This document shows positions 44,444 through 52,221 of a DNA stretch of 64,000 nt, piece after piece. This stretch comes from Streptomyces sp. NBC_00287 (lineage in GTDB: Bacteria > Actinomycetota > Actinomycetes > Streptomycetales > Streptomycetaceae). The translations under genes were made by a program, and so were the position numbers. The notes under the pieces are model-generated. The model was given only the letters and a program-made list of their open reading frames with translations. It did no database searches and had not been told where the DNA came from. Every line of letters begins with the position of its first letter. Position 1 is the first letter of the stretch. The DNA lies in the NCBI RefSeq assembly GCF_036173105.1, contig NZ_CP108053.1, positions 6,386,001-6,450,000 of the forward strand, given 5' to 3'.

Positions 44444-45690
44444 GTAGTCAACGCGCCCGGCACACCGCCATCACGGGGATCGGTGTGGTCGCGCCCAACG
44501 GTCTGCATGCCGACACCTACTGGAAGAACGTCAAGGAGGGCACGAGCGTCCTCGACCGGGTCACCCGGGAGGGCTGCGAGCACCTGCCGCTCCGCGTCGC
44601 GGGCGAGGTCCGCGGATTCGATCCGTCGGCGCTGATCGAGGAGACCTTCCTCGTCCAGACCGACAAGTTCACCCACTTCGCACTCGCGGCCGCCGACGCC
44701 GCCCTGAAGGACGCGGGGCTGAGCGAGTCCGCCTGGGCCGACGCGCCGCACTCCGTCGGAGTCGTCACCGCGGCCGGGTCCGGCGGCGGCGAGTTCGGCC
44801 AGCGCGAGCTGCAGAAGCTGTGGGGACAGGGCCCGCGGTTCGTCGGGCCCTACCAGTCCATCGCCTGGTTCTACGCGGCCAGCACCGGCCAGATATCCAT
44901 CCGCAAGGGCTTCAAGGGCCCCTGCGGGGTGGTGGCCAGCGACGAGGCGGGCGGCCTGGACGCCGTCGCCCACGCCGCCCGGGTCGTGCGGCGCGGGACG
45001 GACGTGGTCGTCGTCGGCGCGGCCGAGGCACCCCTCGCCCCGTACTCGGGGGTCTGCCAGCTCGGCTACCCCGAGCTCAGCACCGAGGCCGACCCGGCCC
45101 GCGCCTACCGCCCCTTCACCTCGGCGGCCTGCGGTTTCGTGCCCGCCGAGGGCGGTGCCGTGCTGGTCGTGGAGGACCTGGACCGGGCCCGGCGCCGGGA
45201 CACAGCGGTCCGCGCCACCGTGGCCGGACACGCGGCCACCTTCACCGGCGCCTCACGCTGGGACCGTTCGCGGGAAGGGCTCGCGCAGGCCATCCGCGGC
45301 GCCCTTGACGAGGCCGGCTGCGCACCGGAGGAGATCGACGTGGTCTTCGCCGACGCGATGGGCGTGCCCGAGGCGGACCGCGCCGAGGCACTCGCCCTCG
45401 CCGACGCCCTCGGCCCGCACGGCACCCGCGTGCCGGTCACGGCGCCCAAGACCGGCATCGGGCGGTCGTACTGCGGGGCGCCGCTGCTGGACATCGTGGC
45501 CGCCGTACAGGCCATGGAGCACGGGCAGATACCGCCGACGCCGGGCGTCTTCGACATCTGCCACGACATCGACCTGGTGACCGCCACGGCACGCCCGGCC
45601 GAGGTGCGCACGGCCCTGGTCCTCAGCCGGGGACTCATGGGCTCCAACGCGGCGCTCGTCCTGCGTCGAGGTTCCGGATCCGCCGCATAG
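44440..45690 (+). CDS. Polyketide chain length factor (KS-beta)
   Basis: The partner of the ketosynthase, 416 residues, GTG at 44440 overlapping the KS-alpha stop. The active-site cysteine position is a glutamate (E169 in ASDEAGGLDAV). Many factors have Gln there, the residue that primes by decarboxylation, so this one is a variant. Other KS fold elements (PNGLHADTYWKN, FYAASTGQISI, PKTGIGRSYCGAP) remain. A further GTG/ATG choice downstream is not needed. Confidence 0.94.
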   Translation: MSSQRARHTAITGIGVVAPNGLHADTYWKNVKEGTSVLDRVTREGCEHLPLRVAGEVRGFDPSALIEETFLVQTDKFTHFALAAADAALKDAGLSESAWADAPHSVGVVTAAGSGGGEFGQRELQKLWGQGPRFVGPYQSIAWFYAASTGQISIRKGFKGPCGVVASDEAGGLDAVAHAARVVRRGTDVVVVGAAEAPLAPYSGVCQLGYPELSTEADPARAYRPFTSAACGFVPAEGGAVLVVEDLDRARRRDTAVRATVAGHAATFTGASRWDRSREGLAQAIRGALDEAGCAPEEIDVVFADAMGVPEADRAEALALADALGPHGTRVPVTAPKTGIGRSYCGAPLLDIVAAVQAMEHGQIPPTPGVFDICHDIDLVTATARPAEVRTALVLSRGLMGSNAALVLRRGSGSAA

Positions 45691-45709
45691 AACGACAAGG
45701 AGAACCCTC

Positions 45710-45976
45710 ATGACCACCGAAGCGACCCAACTGACCTTCGAGGAACTGGCCGCGCTGATGAAGAAGGCCGCCGGCGTGACCGTCGACCCGCACGAGCTCG
45801 AGCGCCGTGCGGACGCCCCCTTCGCCGACTTCGGGCTGGACTCGCTCGGCCTCCTCGGCGTCGTCGGCGAGCTGGAGAACCGGCACGGCCGGGCGCTGCC
45901 CACCGACGCGGAGCGCTGCAAGAGCCCCCGCGCCTTCCTCGCGCTGGTCGACGGCGCCCTCACGAGGGGGGCCTGA
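45710..45976 (+). CDS. Polyketide acyl carrier protein
   Basis: An 88-residue carrier. The phosphopantetheine attachment serine is Ser45 in FADFGLDSLGLLGVV. It is the third component of the minimal PKS and follows the chain length factor by 19 bases with AAGGAGAA before the ATG. It needs a phosphopantetheinyl transferase encoded elsewhere. Confidence 0.96.
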   Translation: MTTEATQLTFEELAALMKKAAGVTVDPHELERRADAPFADFGLDSLGLLGVVGELENRHGRALPTDAERCKSPRAFLALVDGALTRGA

Positions 45977-45977
45977 A

Positions 45978-46433
45978 GTGGCCGGACACACCGAGAACGA
46001 GATCACCATCGCCGCCCCCGTCGACCTCGTCTGGGACATGACGAACGACCTGGAGCGGTGGCCCCAGCTGTTCAGCGAGTACGCCTCCTGCGAGGTGCTC
46101 TCCCGCGAGGGCGACACGGTGACCTTCCGCCTGACCATGCACCCCGACGAGAACGGCAAGGTGTGGAGCTGGGTCTCGGAGCGGGTCGCCGACCGCGAGA
46201 AGCTCGTCGTGCGCGCCCGCCGGGTCGAGACCGGCCCCTTCGAGTACATGAACATCGTGTGGGAGTACGAGGAGACCCCGGCCGGCACCCGGATGCACTG
46301 GACGCAGGACTTCGCCATGAAGCCCGACGCCCCGGTCGACGACGCCGGGATGACGGACATCATCAACCGCAACTCGCCCATCCAGATGGCCCTCATCCGC
46401 GACCGGGTGGAGGCGGCATGCACCACGCACTGA
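45978..46433 (+). CDS. Aromatase/cyclase, SRPBCC family (WhiE ORFVI type)
   Basis: A 151-residue helix-grip (START-like) protein that folds the nascent polyketide and forms the first aromatic ring. Features: TENEITIAAPVDLVWDMTNDLERWPQLF, WSWVSERVADREKL and the hydrophobic wall FEYMNIVWEYEETPAGTRMHW. GTG 45978 is one base past the ACP stop, and its 3' end overlaps the next cyclase by 16 bases. Confidence 0.93.
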   Translation: MAGHTENEITIAAPVDLVWDMTNDLERWPQLFSEYASCEVLSREGDTVTFRLTMHPDENGKVWSWVSERVADREKLVVRARRVETGPFEYMNIVWEYEETPAGTRMHWTQDFAMKPDAPVDDAGMTDIINRNSPIQMALIRDRVEAACTTH

Positions 46434-46741
46434 TCGTCGCCAGGATGGCCCCCCAGTCGGCCAAGGACATCGCCGGCGTCTTCGCGGACTCCGACCGCGG
46501 CGAACTTCCGCACCTCGTCGGCGTGACCCAGCGCTCCCTGTTCCAGTTCGGCGATGTGTACATGCACTTCATCGAGTCCGAGCAGGACCCCGGTCCGGCC
46601 ATCGCGAAGGTGACCGGACACCCCGAGTTCGTCGACATCAGCAAGCGGCTCGAAGCCTTCGTCAGCCCGTACGACCCGCAGACCTGGCAGAGCCCGAAGG
46701 ACGCGATGGCCCGGTGCTTCTACCACTGGGAAAGGCACTGA
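46418..46741 (+). CDS. Second polyketide cyclase, TcmI family (WhiE ORFVII type)
   Basis: A 107-residue ferredoxin-like cyclase that closes later rings. It has HHALIVARMAPQSAKDIAGVF, TQRSLFQFGDVYMHFIE and a conserved end PKDAMARCFYHWE. ATG at 46418 overlaps the preceding gene. It ends the biosynthetic operon at a strong hairpin. Confidence 0.93.
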   Translation: MHHALIVARMAPQSAKDIAGVFADSDRGELPHLVGVTQRSLFQFGDVYMHFIESEQDPGPAIAKVTGHPEFVDISKRLEAFVSPYDPQTWQSPKDAMARCFYHWERH

Positions 46742-46752
46742 GCGATACGCCG

Positions 46753-46793
46753 AAGGCCGCCGCCCGCGCTCACCGAGCGCGGGCGGCGGCCTT
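46753..46793. terminator. Bidirectional terminator inside polyketide cluster
   Basis: An 18-bp perfect stem (46753-46770 with 46776-46793, five-base loop) between the convergent cyclase and amidohydrolase genes. Confidence 0.9.
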
Positions 46794-46804
46794 TCTGCGT
46801 CCGG

Positions 46805-47770
46805 CTACTGGCGCGCGAGCCCCGGCATCAGCCGCAGCGCGTTCTCCCGGTTGATGCCCTGGAGCTGGGCCTTTGAGAGACAGGGGTCGCTGTCCAGGGC
46901 CGGCGTCACGCTGTCGATGAGGACATGCGCGGGGGTGGGCGGCCAGTCGGTGCCGAAGAGGATGCGGTCCGGGTCCACCGTGGCCAGCAGGGTCGGCGTG
47001 GCCGACGGGGACATGGGGCCCGCCGTGTCGAAGTAGAACCGGTGCAGGTGGTCACGGACCCGGCCGGGCTCGATCGGCGGGTCGATACGCCCGCCGAAGA
47101 GGTCGAGCCGGGTGGCCATGTAGGGCAGGAAGCCCCCTCCGTGCGGCAGGATGAAGCTGAGGTTCGGATAGCGGTCCAGGGTGCCGTTCCGGATGAGGTT
47201 GATGGCCGCGCGTGTGGTGTCCAGCAGGAAATCGCACACGAAGGGCGGCATCCCCGGCAGGCCCGCGGCGCCGTCCTTGCCCGCCGGTACGTCCATGGGG
47301 TGCGTGCTGATGACCGCGGACCGCTCGTTCAGCTCCTGGAGCAGCCGGTCGTGCGACGGGTCGCCGAGGAAGACGCCGTCCATGCTCGTGCGCGTGCTCA
47401 CCCCGATGGCACCGAGCTCGTCGAGGCCGTATTGGACGCTCCACGAGGACAGCTCCAGGTCGTCGAGGAAGACGGGCGTGAAGAACGCGAACCGCGCGGG
47501 GTGGGCCTCCACCACGTCGGCCGCCGCCCGCAGGGCGACCCGCGCGCTCTCCTGACGCTCGGCGCGCTCTCGGAGCCGGCCCAGCATCGCGACCGTCATG
47601 ACGGAGGTGCCGATGCCCGTCTTGTCCATGATCTCCAGCGCCGCCGTCAGGTCCCAGCGGGTCCACCAGGGCAGCTTCTCGCGGTTGACGACACCTCGTT
47701 CCTCCGCCCAGTCCAGCCAGGCCGGGGCGGTGAAGTGGTGATGGACGTCGATGCGTCCGGTAAGGGTCAT
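46805..47770 (-). CDS. Amidohydrolase-superfamily protein, ACMSD/decarboxylase-like
   Basis: A 321-residue TIM-barrel metalloenzyme. The metal motif GRIDVHHHF at the start, a later THPMD and the C-terminal catalytic aspartate in ILFGTDWPPT match the amidohydrolase 2 branch, which includes aromatic acid decarboxylases such as ACMSD. A role in trimming a carboxylated aromatic polyketide is plausible but unproven. It is convergent with the cyclase operon, and 43 bases downstream of the hydroxylase gene, so both likely share one message. GRIDVHHHF marks the normal start. Confidence 0.86.
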   Translation of the reverse strand: MTLTGRIDVHHHFTAPAWLDWAEERGVVNREKLPWWTRWDLTAALEIMDKTGIGTSVMTVAMLGRLRERAERQESARVALRAAADVVEAHPARFAFFTPVFLDDLELSSWSVQYGLDELGAIGVSTRTSMDGVFLGDPSHDRLLQELNERSAVISTHPMDVPAGKDGAAGLPGMPPFVCDFLLDTTRAAINLIRNGTLDRYPNLSFILPHGGGFLPYMATRLDLFGGRIDPPIEPGRVRDHLHRFYFDTAGPMSPSATPTLLATVDPDRILFGTDWPPTPAHVLIDSVTPALDSDPCLSKAQLQGINRENALRLMPGLARQ

Positions 47771-47813
47771 AGGGGCGTCCTCGTCGTTCGGATGGGGGGT
47801 GGGACAGCGGCGT

Positions 47814-49445
47814 TCAGTCGCGGCAGAGCACGCTCTTCAGCACGTTCGTCAGGACGCGGTCGGCGTCCGGCATCGCGGCGTCCGCCCGCCAGGCGACGAA
47901 ACCGTCCGGGCGTACGAGCACGGCACCGTCCTCGGCGGTGCCGTGCAACTCCGCCCAGTCGGCGTCCCGTTCGGGGGCGAGGTCGTGGTCGGGCCCCGTA
48001 CCGACGAGGTACGCCTCGACGGGGGCGCCCAGATTCATGGACGCCTTCTCCACCGCGGTCCGCCACTTCTGCCCCCCGGGCCCGGCGAGCAGCACGAAGG
48101 AACGCTCGTACAGGTCGAGCGTGGAGATCCTGGTGTCGTCCCGCACGACCCACATATGGGGTGCCCGGCTCCCCGGCTCGCCGCCCAGGTGGAAGGTGTC
48201 GGGGACGACCGGCCGCTCCGGCGGGGCGCCCACCACGGCGTTGGAGGCGTACCGATAGCACAGGGCGACGGTCATCAGGTCCGCCGGGTCGTTGTTGCGT
48301 CCGGCCGCGGAGCTGAACCCCGGGTGCTGTTCGTCGGCCGCCTGCACGCACGCGCGCGTGCCGGTGGCGAGGGCGACGGGCCGGCGTTCCAGCTCGTAGC
48401 TGTCGAGCAGCGACGGGCAGGCCCAGCCGCGCAGCACCGCCGCCAGCTTCCAGGCGAGGTTGTGGGCGTCCTGGATGCCGGTGTTGGAGCCGAACGCCCC
48501 GGTGGGCGGCATCTCGTGGGCCGAGTCGCCGGCCAGGAAGACCCGGCCCGCGCCGTAGCTGTTGGCGACCCGCTTCGAGGCGTGCCAGGGCGCCTTGCCG
48601 GTGATCTCAACGTCGATCTCGGGCACGCCGACGGCGGCGCGGATGTGCGTGGCCAGCCGCTGGTCGGTGAAGTCCGCCAACTCCTCACGCCGGTCGGGGT
48701 ACCAGGGAACGTGGATCACCCAGCGCTCCTTGTTGTCCACCGGCAGCAGGGCGCCTTCGCCCTCGGGGTCGGTGACGTAGCAGACGACGAATCGTTCCTC
48801 TCCGACGTGGTTCTGCAGGGTCTTGCTGCGGAACGTGACGCTGACGTTGTGGAACAGCTCGCCGGGCCCCGACTGACCGATCCCCAGGTGGTTGCGGATG
48901 GGACTGCGGGGCCCGTCGGCGGCGACCAGGAAGCCGGCGTTCACGGTGTGGGTCTCGCCGGTGTCCCGGTTCCTGACCCGGGCCGTCACGCCGTCCGCGT
49001 GCTCCGTGAAGGAGAGCAGCTCCGAGCTGAAGCGGATGTCGGCGCCCTGCTCGCGGGCGTACTCCAGCAGCACCGGCTCGAGGTCGTTCTGGCTGCACAG
49101 GCACCAGTCCGAGGAACTCACCCGGGAGATGTCCATGCCGCCGGAGATGTCCCCGATGATCCAGCGGCGCTGCTGTCCGGTGAGGGTGTCCACCTGGAGA
49201 ATGCCGCCGTTCCCGGCGAGCACGCTGGCCGCGTCACGGATGCGTGACTCCAGCCCGGCGGTCCGGTAGATCTCCATGGTGCGCACGTTGTTGCCGCGGC
49301 CGCGCGGGTGCGTCGATGTCGCGGCATGCCGCTCCACGAGCATGTGCTCGATTCCCAGGCGCCCCAGGAAAACCGAAGTGGAAAGACCCACCAGGGATCC
49401 GCCGACGATGAGAACTGGTACAGATTCCGCTTCGTGTCCGCTCAC
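47814..49445 (-). CDS. FAD-dependent polyketide hydroxylase (WhiE ORFVIII type)
   Basis: A 543-residue group A flavin monooxygenase. The dinucleotide motif is VPVLIVGGSLVGLSTSVFLGRLG, the DG motif is LVAADGPRSPIR and the FAD ribityl site is VFLAGDSAHEMPPTGAFGSNTGIQDAHNLAWKLA (given in parts: FLAGDSAHEMPPTGAFG). A thioredoxin-like C-terminal domain follows, typical of aromatic hydroxylases in pigment clusters. GTG 49445 gives MSGHEAESV; a TTG six codons upstream is an alternative and neither has a strong ribosome site. It is divergent from the P450. Confidence 0.93.
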   Translation of the reverse strand: MSGHEAESVPVLIVGGSLVGLSTSVFLGRLGIEHMLVERHAATSTHPRGRGNNVRTMEIYRTAGLESRIRDAASVLAGNGGILQVDTLTGQQRRWIIGDISGGMDISRVSSSDWCLCSQNDLEPVLLEYAREQGADIRFSSELLSFTEHADGVTARVRNRDTGETHTVNAGFLVAADGPRSPIRNHLGIGQSGPGELFHNVSVTFRSKTLQNHVGEERFVVCYVTDPEGEGALLPVDNKERWVIHVPWYPDRREELADFTDQRLATHIRAAVGVPEIDVEITGKAPWHASKRVANSYGAGRVFLAGDSAHEMPPTGAFGSNTGIQDAHNLAWKLAAVLRGWACPSLLDSYELERRPVALATGTRACVQAADEQHPGFSSAAGRNNDPADLMTVALCYRYASNAVVGAPPERPVVPDTFHLGGEPGSRAPHMWVVRDDTRISTLDLYERSFVLLAGPGGQKWRTAVEKASMNLGAPVEAYLVGTGPDHDLAPERDADWAELHGTAEDGAVLVRPDGFVAWRADAAMPDADRVLTNVLKSVLCRD

Positions 49446-49589
49446 GTCGTCGATGTTTACCAAGTCCGACTGCCACACACACGTCGTACGGCGAGCTGAC
49501 CCATATGGCGCAGCGCCGTTTGCGACGCGGTACCGCCCGGGAAACGGTGGCTCGTACCACGGAAATTCACGCCGACCCTGGGACCAGTC

Positions 49590-50858
49590 ATGACGCAAGC
49601 GTTCGCATCCGAGGAATCCGAGGCACTGTCGCCCGAAGAAGCCGCGGCCGCGGCCTCGTCGTGCAGCCGGGAGTTCCGCGCCAACCCGCACCCCGTCTAC
49701 GCCGCGCTCCGGGAGAAGGCGCCCGTGTGCCCGCTCTCGCCGCCGCACGGCGTCGAGACGTACCTGATCACGCGTTATGACGACGCCCGCGCGGCCCTGG
49801 CCGACCCCCGGCTGAGCAAGGACATGTACGGGGCCATCGACGCCTACCACCGCATCTTCGGTGACTCGTCGATCGCGCTGGACGACAACATGCTCTTCTC
49901 GGACCCGCCGAAGCACACCAGGCTCCGCCGGATCGTCGGCAGCACCTTCACTCCGAAAAGGGTGGAATCGCAGCGCTCGCGCGTCCAGCAGATCACCGAG
50001 GAACTCCTCGACCAGTGCCCGACGTCCGGGCCGGTGAATCTGCTCCCGGAATTCTGTTTCCCGCTGCCGCTCCACGTCATCTGTGAACTCCTGGGCGTCC
50101 CGGAGAACGAGCGCAAGCAGGCCCAGGATTGGTCCGCCACGGTCGCCCAGACCGGTTTCGGACCGGAGGCGAGAAAGAAACTGGAGATCGCCGAGGGCAA
50201 TCTGCGCGACTATCTGGTCGACCTGTGCGCGCGAAAGCGCAGGGAGCCGGACTCGGGTCTGCTCAGCGCCCTCGTCACGGCCAAGGACGAGGAGGGCGCG
50301 CTCACCGACGGCGAACTCGTCTCGACCGCGTGGGTGCTGCTGTTCGCGGGCCACAAGTCGACGGCGTACCAGATCGGGAACGCGGTCTATCACCTGCTCA
50401 GCCGGCCGGAGCAGAAGGCGCTGGCCCTGCGGGACGCGAGCTCCATGTCCGCGGCCATCGAGGAGATCTTCCGGTTCGAGAGCTCCGTGGAGAACTCCAC
50501 GTTCCGCTACGCCAAGGAAGACATCGTGCTGCGGGACACACTCATCCCCAAGGGCGCGCTCGTCCAGATCTCGATCACCGGCGCCAACCGCGACCCGGAG
50601 ATGTTCGCCGAGCCGGGCGAGCTCGACGTCCAGCGCCCGAACGTCCAGGCCACGCATCTCGCCTTCGGCTCTGGACCGCACTACTGCGTCGGCGCCCCGC
50701 TGGCCCGCATGGAGATGCAGATCGCCCTGGGCACGCTCTTCGGACGCTTCCCCCGCATGGCACTCGCCGAGGCCCCCGAGGACGCGCGCTGGATGACCGT
50801 ACCGTTCCCCGCCTTCCGAGGACTGGCCGAGCTTCCCGTCGTCCTCGACCCGTCGTGA
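49590..50858 (+). CDS. Cytochrome P450 with unusual I-helix
   Basis: A 422-residue soluble bacterial P450. The haem cysteine is C366 in FGSGPHYCVGAPLAR and the ExxR pair is E292/R295. The I-helix oxygen-activation motif, normally AG(H/E)ET, reads AGHKST at 253-258, so both the acid and the first Thr are replaced (Lys256, Ser257). It most likely oxidises the polyketide or its product, as judged by position; canonical whiE clusters lack it (memory). ATG 49590 is chosen as the N-terminus fits the usual P450 length. It overlaps the next gene by four bases. Confidence 0.92.
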   Translation: MTQAFASEESEALSPEEAAAAASSCSREFRANPHPVYAALREKAPVCPLSPPHGVETYLITRYDDARAALADPRLSKDMYGAIDAYHRIFGDSSIALDDNMLFSDPPKHTRLRRIVGSTFTPKRVESQRSRVQQITEELLDQCPTSGPVNLLPEFCFPLPLHVICELLGVPENERKQAQDWSATVAQTGFGPEARKKLEIAEGNLRDYLVDLCARKRREPDSGLLSALVTAKDEEGALTDGELVSTAWVLLFAGHKSTAYQIGNAVYHLLSRPEQKALALRDASSMSAAIEEIFRFESSVENSTFRYAKEDIVLRDTLIPKGALVQISITGANRDPEMFAEPGELDVQRPNVQATHLAFGSGPHYCVGAPLARMEMQIALGTLFGRFPRMALAEAPEDARWMTVPFPAFRGLAELPVVLDPS

Positions 50859-51184
50859 CCGCCCCCGCCGCCGCCCCGGCGCGGGTGCGGGTGATCCGGC
50901 TGCTGCGGGTGCGCGAGGGGATGGACGAGGAGTTCGTACGATCGTACGGAGACGTCCGCGCCGAAGCGGAGCTGTTCCCCGGGCACCTCGGCGAACAGCT
51001 GTGCTGCTCCCTGGACGACCCCGCCCAGTGGCTGCTCACCAGCGAGTGGGCCGACGCCGAGGCCATCCGGCGCTGGCGCACCGACTCCGCACACCGGGTC
51101 CTGGTCGAGCCGATGAACGCCTGTCTGCACGACGATCGGTGGACAGGGGTCTTCCACATCAGGGAGTCGACGGAGCGCGATTAG
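50855..51184 (+). CDS. ABM-like monooxygenase, paralogue of the SchA N-terminus
   Basis: A 109-residue ferredoxin-like fold protein. It reads VRVIRLLRVREGMDEEFV, then FPGHLGEQLCCSLDDPAQWLLTSEWADAEAIRRW (given in parts: FPGHLGEQLCCSL, WLLTSEWADAEA). This matches the N-terminal domain of the 41558 protein (GHLGDQLCQSV, WVITSEWA). GTG 50855 overlaps the P450 stop, so it is translationally coupled. It may bind the same polyketide; a catalytic role is only inferred. Confidence 0.85.
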   Translation: MTAPAAAPARVRVIRLLRVREGMDEEFVRSYGDVRAEAELFPGHLGEQLCCSLDDPAQWLLTSEWADAEAIRRWRTDSAHRVLVEPMNACLHDDRWTGVFHIRESTERD

Positions 51185-51248
51185 CGCGAGTGGACCGATG
51201 GGCGAGATGGGGCTGACCAGCATGTGACCGGCCGGTAAGGTCGGCTCC

Positions 51249-51758
51249 GTGCCGAAGCCGCTCAGTCTTCCCTTCGACCCCATCGCCCGCGCCGACGAAC
51301 TCTGGAAGCAGCGCTGGGGAAACGTGCCGTCCATGGCCGCGATCACCTCGATCATGCGCGCCCAGCAGATCCTGCTCGCCGAGGTCGACGCGGTGGTCAA
51401 GCCGTACGGGCTGACCTTCGCGCGCTACGAGGCACTGGTGCTGCTCAACTTCTCCAAGGCCGGCGAGCTGCCGATGTCCAAGATCGGCGAGCGGCTGATG
51501 GTCCACCCCACGTCGGTGACGAACACCGTCGACCGGCTGGTCAGATCGGGCCTGGTGGACAAGCGGCCCAACCCCAACGACGGGCGCGGCACGCTCGCCT
51601 CCATCACCGACAAGGGGCGCGATGTGGTCGAGGCGGCCACCCGTGACCTGATGGCGATGGACTTCGGGCTAGGGGTCTACGACGCGGAGGAGTGCGCGGA
51701 GATCTTCGCGATGCTGCGGCCGCTGCGCATTGCAGCGCATGACTTCGAGGAGCAGTAG
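51249..51758 (+). CDS. MarR-family transcriptional regulator
   Basis: A 169-residue regulator. It contains QILLAEVDAVVKPYGLTFARYEALVLLNFSKAGELPMSKIGERL (in parts) and the wing LVDKRPNPNDGRGTLASITDKG. The recognition helix is VHPTSVTNTVDRLVRSG. It borders the polyketide cluster on the right and is a candidate regulator of its neighbours, though in other Streptomyces this gene is next to icmA without the cluster (memory). GTG at 51249. Confidence 0.92.
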   Translation: MPKPLSLPFDPIARADELWKQRWGNVPSMAAITSIMRAQQILLAEVDAVVKPYGLTFARYEALVLLNFSKAGELPMSKIGERLMVHPTSVTNTVDRLVRSGLVDKRPNPNDGRGTLASITDKGRDVVEAATRDLMAMDFGLGVYDAEECAEIFAMLRPLRIAAHDFEEQ

Positions 51759-51812
51759 GGGCCGGTGGGGGTGGCGAAAGATCGCCCGGAACGTGCCGTT
51801 ACGCTCGACGGC

Positions 51813-52145
51813 ATGAAATCCAGCGTGCTGACCCGCTACCGCGTCATGGCGTACGTGACCGCCGTCATGCTGCTCGTGCTGTGTACCTGCATGGTGTTCA
51901 AGTACGGGTTCGACATGGGTGAGGATGTGACCCTCGCGGTCTCCCAGGTCCACGGCGTGCTCTACATCATCTACCTGGTCTTCGCCTTCGATCTGGGTTC
52001 CAAGGCGAGGTGGCCGTTCGGCAAGCTGCTGTGGGTGCTGCTGTCGGGGACGATCCCGTTCGCCGCGTTCTTCGTCGAGCGCAGGATTGCCCGCGAGACG
52101 CTGCCTTTGGTCAACGGCGTTCCGGGCGCTCCCGTCAAGGCGTAA
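51813..52145 (+). CDS. DUF3817 membrane protein, copy 2
   Basis: A 110-residue protein with three membrane helices and the family pieces SQVHGVLYIIYLVFAFDLG and WPFGKLLWVLLSGTIPFAAFFVERRI. It is a paralogue of the 40669 protein. ATG 51813 begins MKSSVLTRYRVM; an in-frame GTG 16 codons earlier is possible. Function unknown. Confidence 0.87.
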   Translation: MKSSVLTRYRVMAYVTAVMLLVLCTCMVFKYGFDMGEDVTLAVSQVHGVLYIIYLVFAFDLGSKARWPFGKLLWVLLSGTIPFAAFFVERRIARETLPLVNGVPGAPVKA

Positions 52146-52190
52146 TCGCACACCGTCGTGAGTGACTGCTCACGGCGGTTTCCCATCGAC

Positions 52191-52214
52191 ATTTACTAGG
52201 ACGTCCTAGTAAAT
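52191..52214. promoter_or_regulatory. Perfect 24-bp palindrome before isobutyryl-CoA mutase
   Basis: ATTTACTAGGAC (52191-52202) is followed by its exact complement (52203-52214). It ends seven bases before the icmA ATG and just before the GAAGG ribosome site, an ideal place for a repressor. The regulator is unknown; a TetR gene (54155) and a MarR gene (51249) are nearby candidates. Confidence 0.85.
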
Positions 52215-52221
52215 TGAAGGT

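Noticed and set aside
49446..50681. Minus-strand extension of the FAD hydroxylase frame across the P450
   Set aside because: The hydroxylase fold begins at its FAD motif; the extension is antisense to the P450 and unrelated to flavoproteins.
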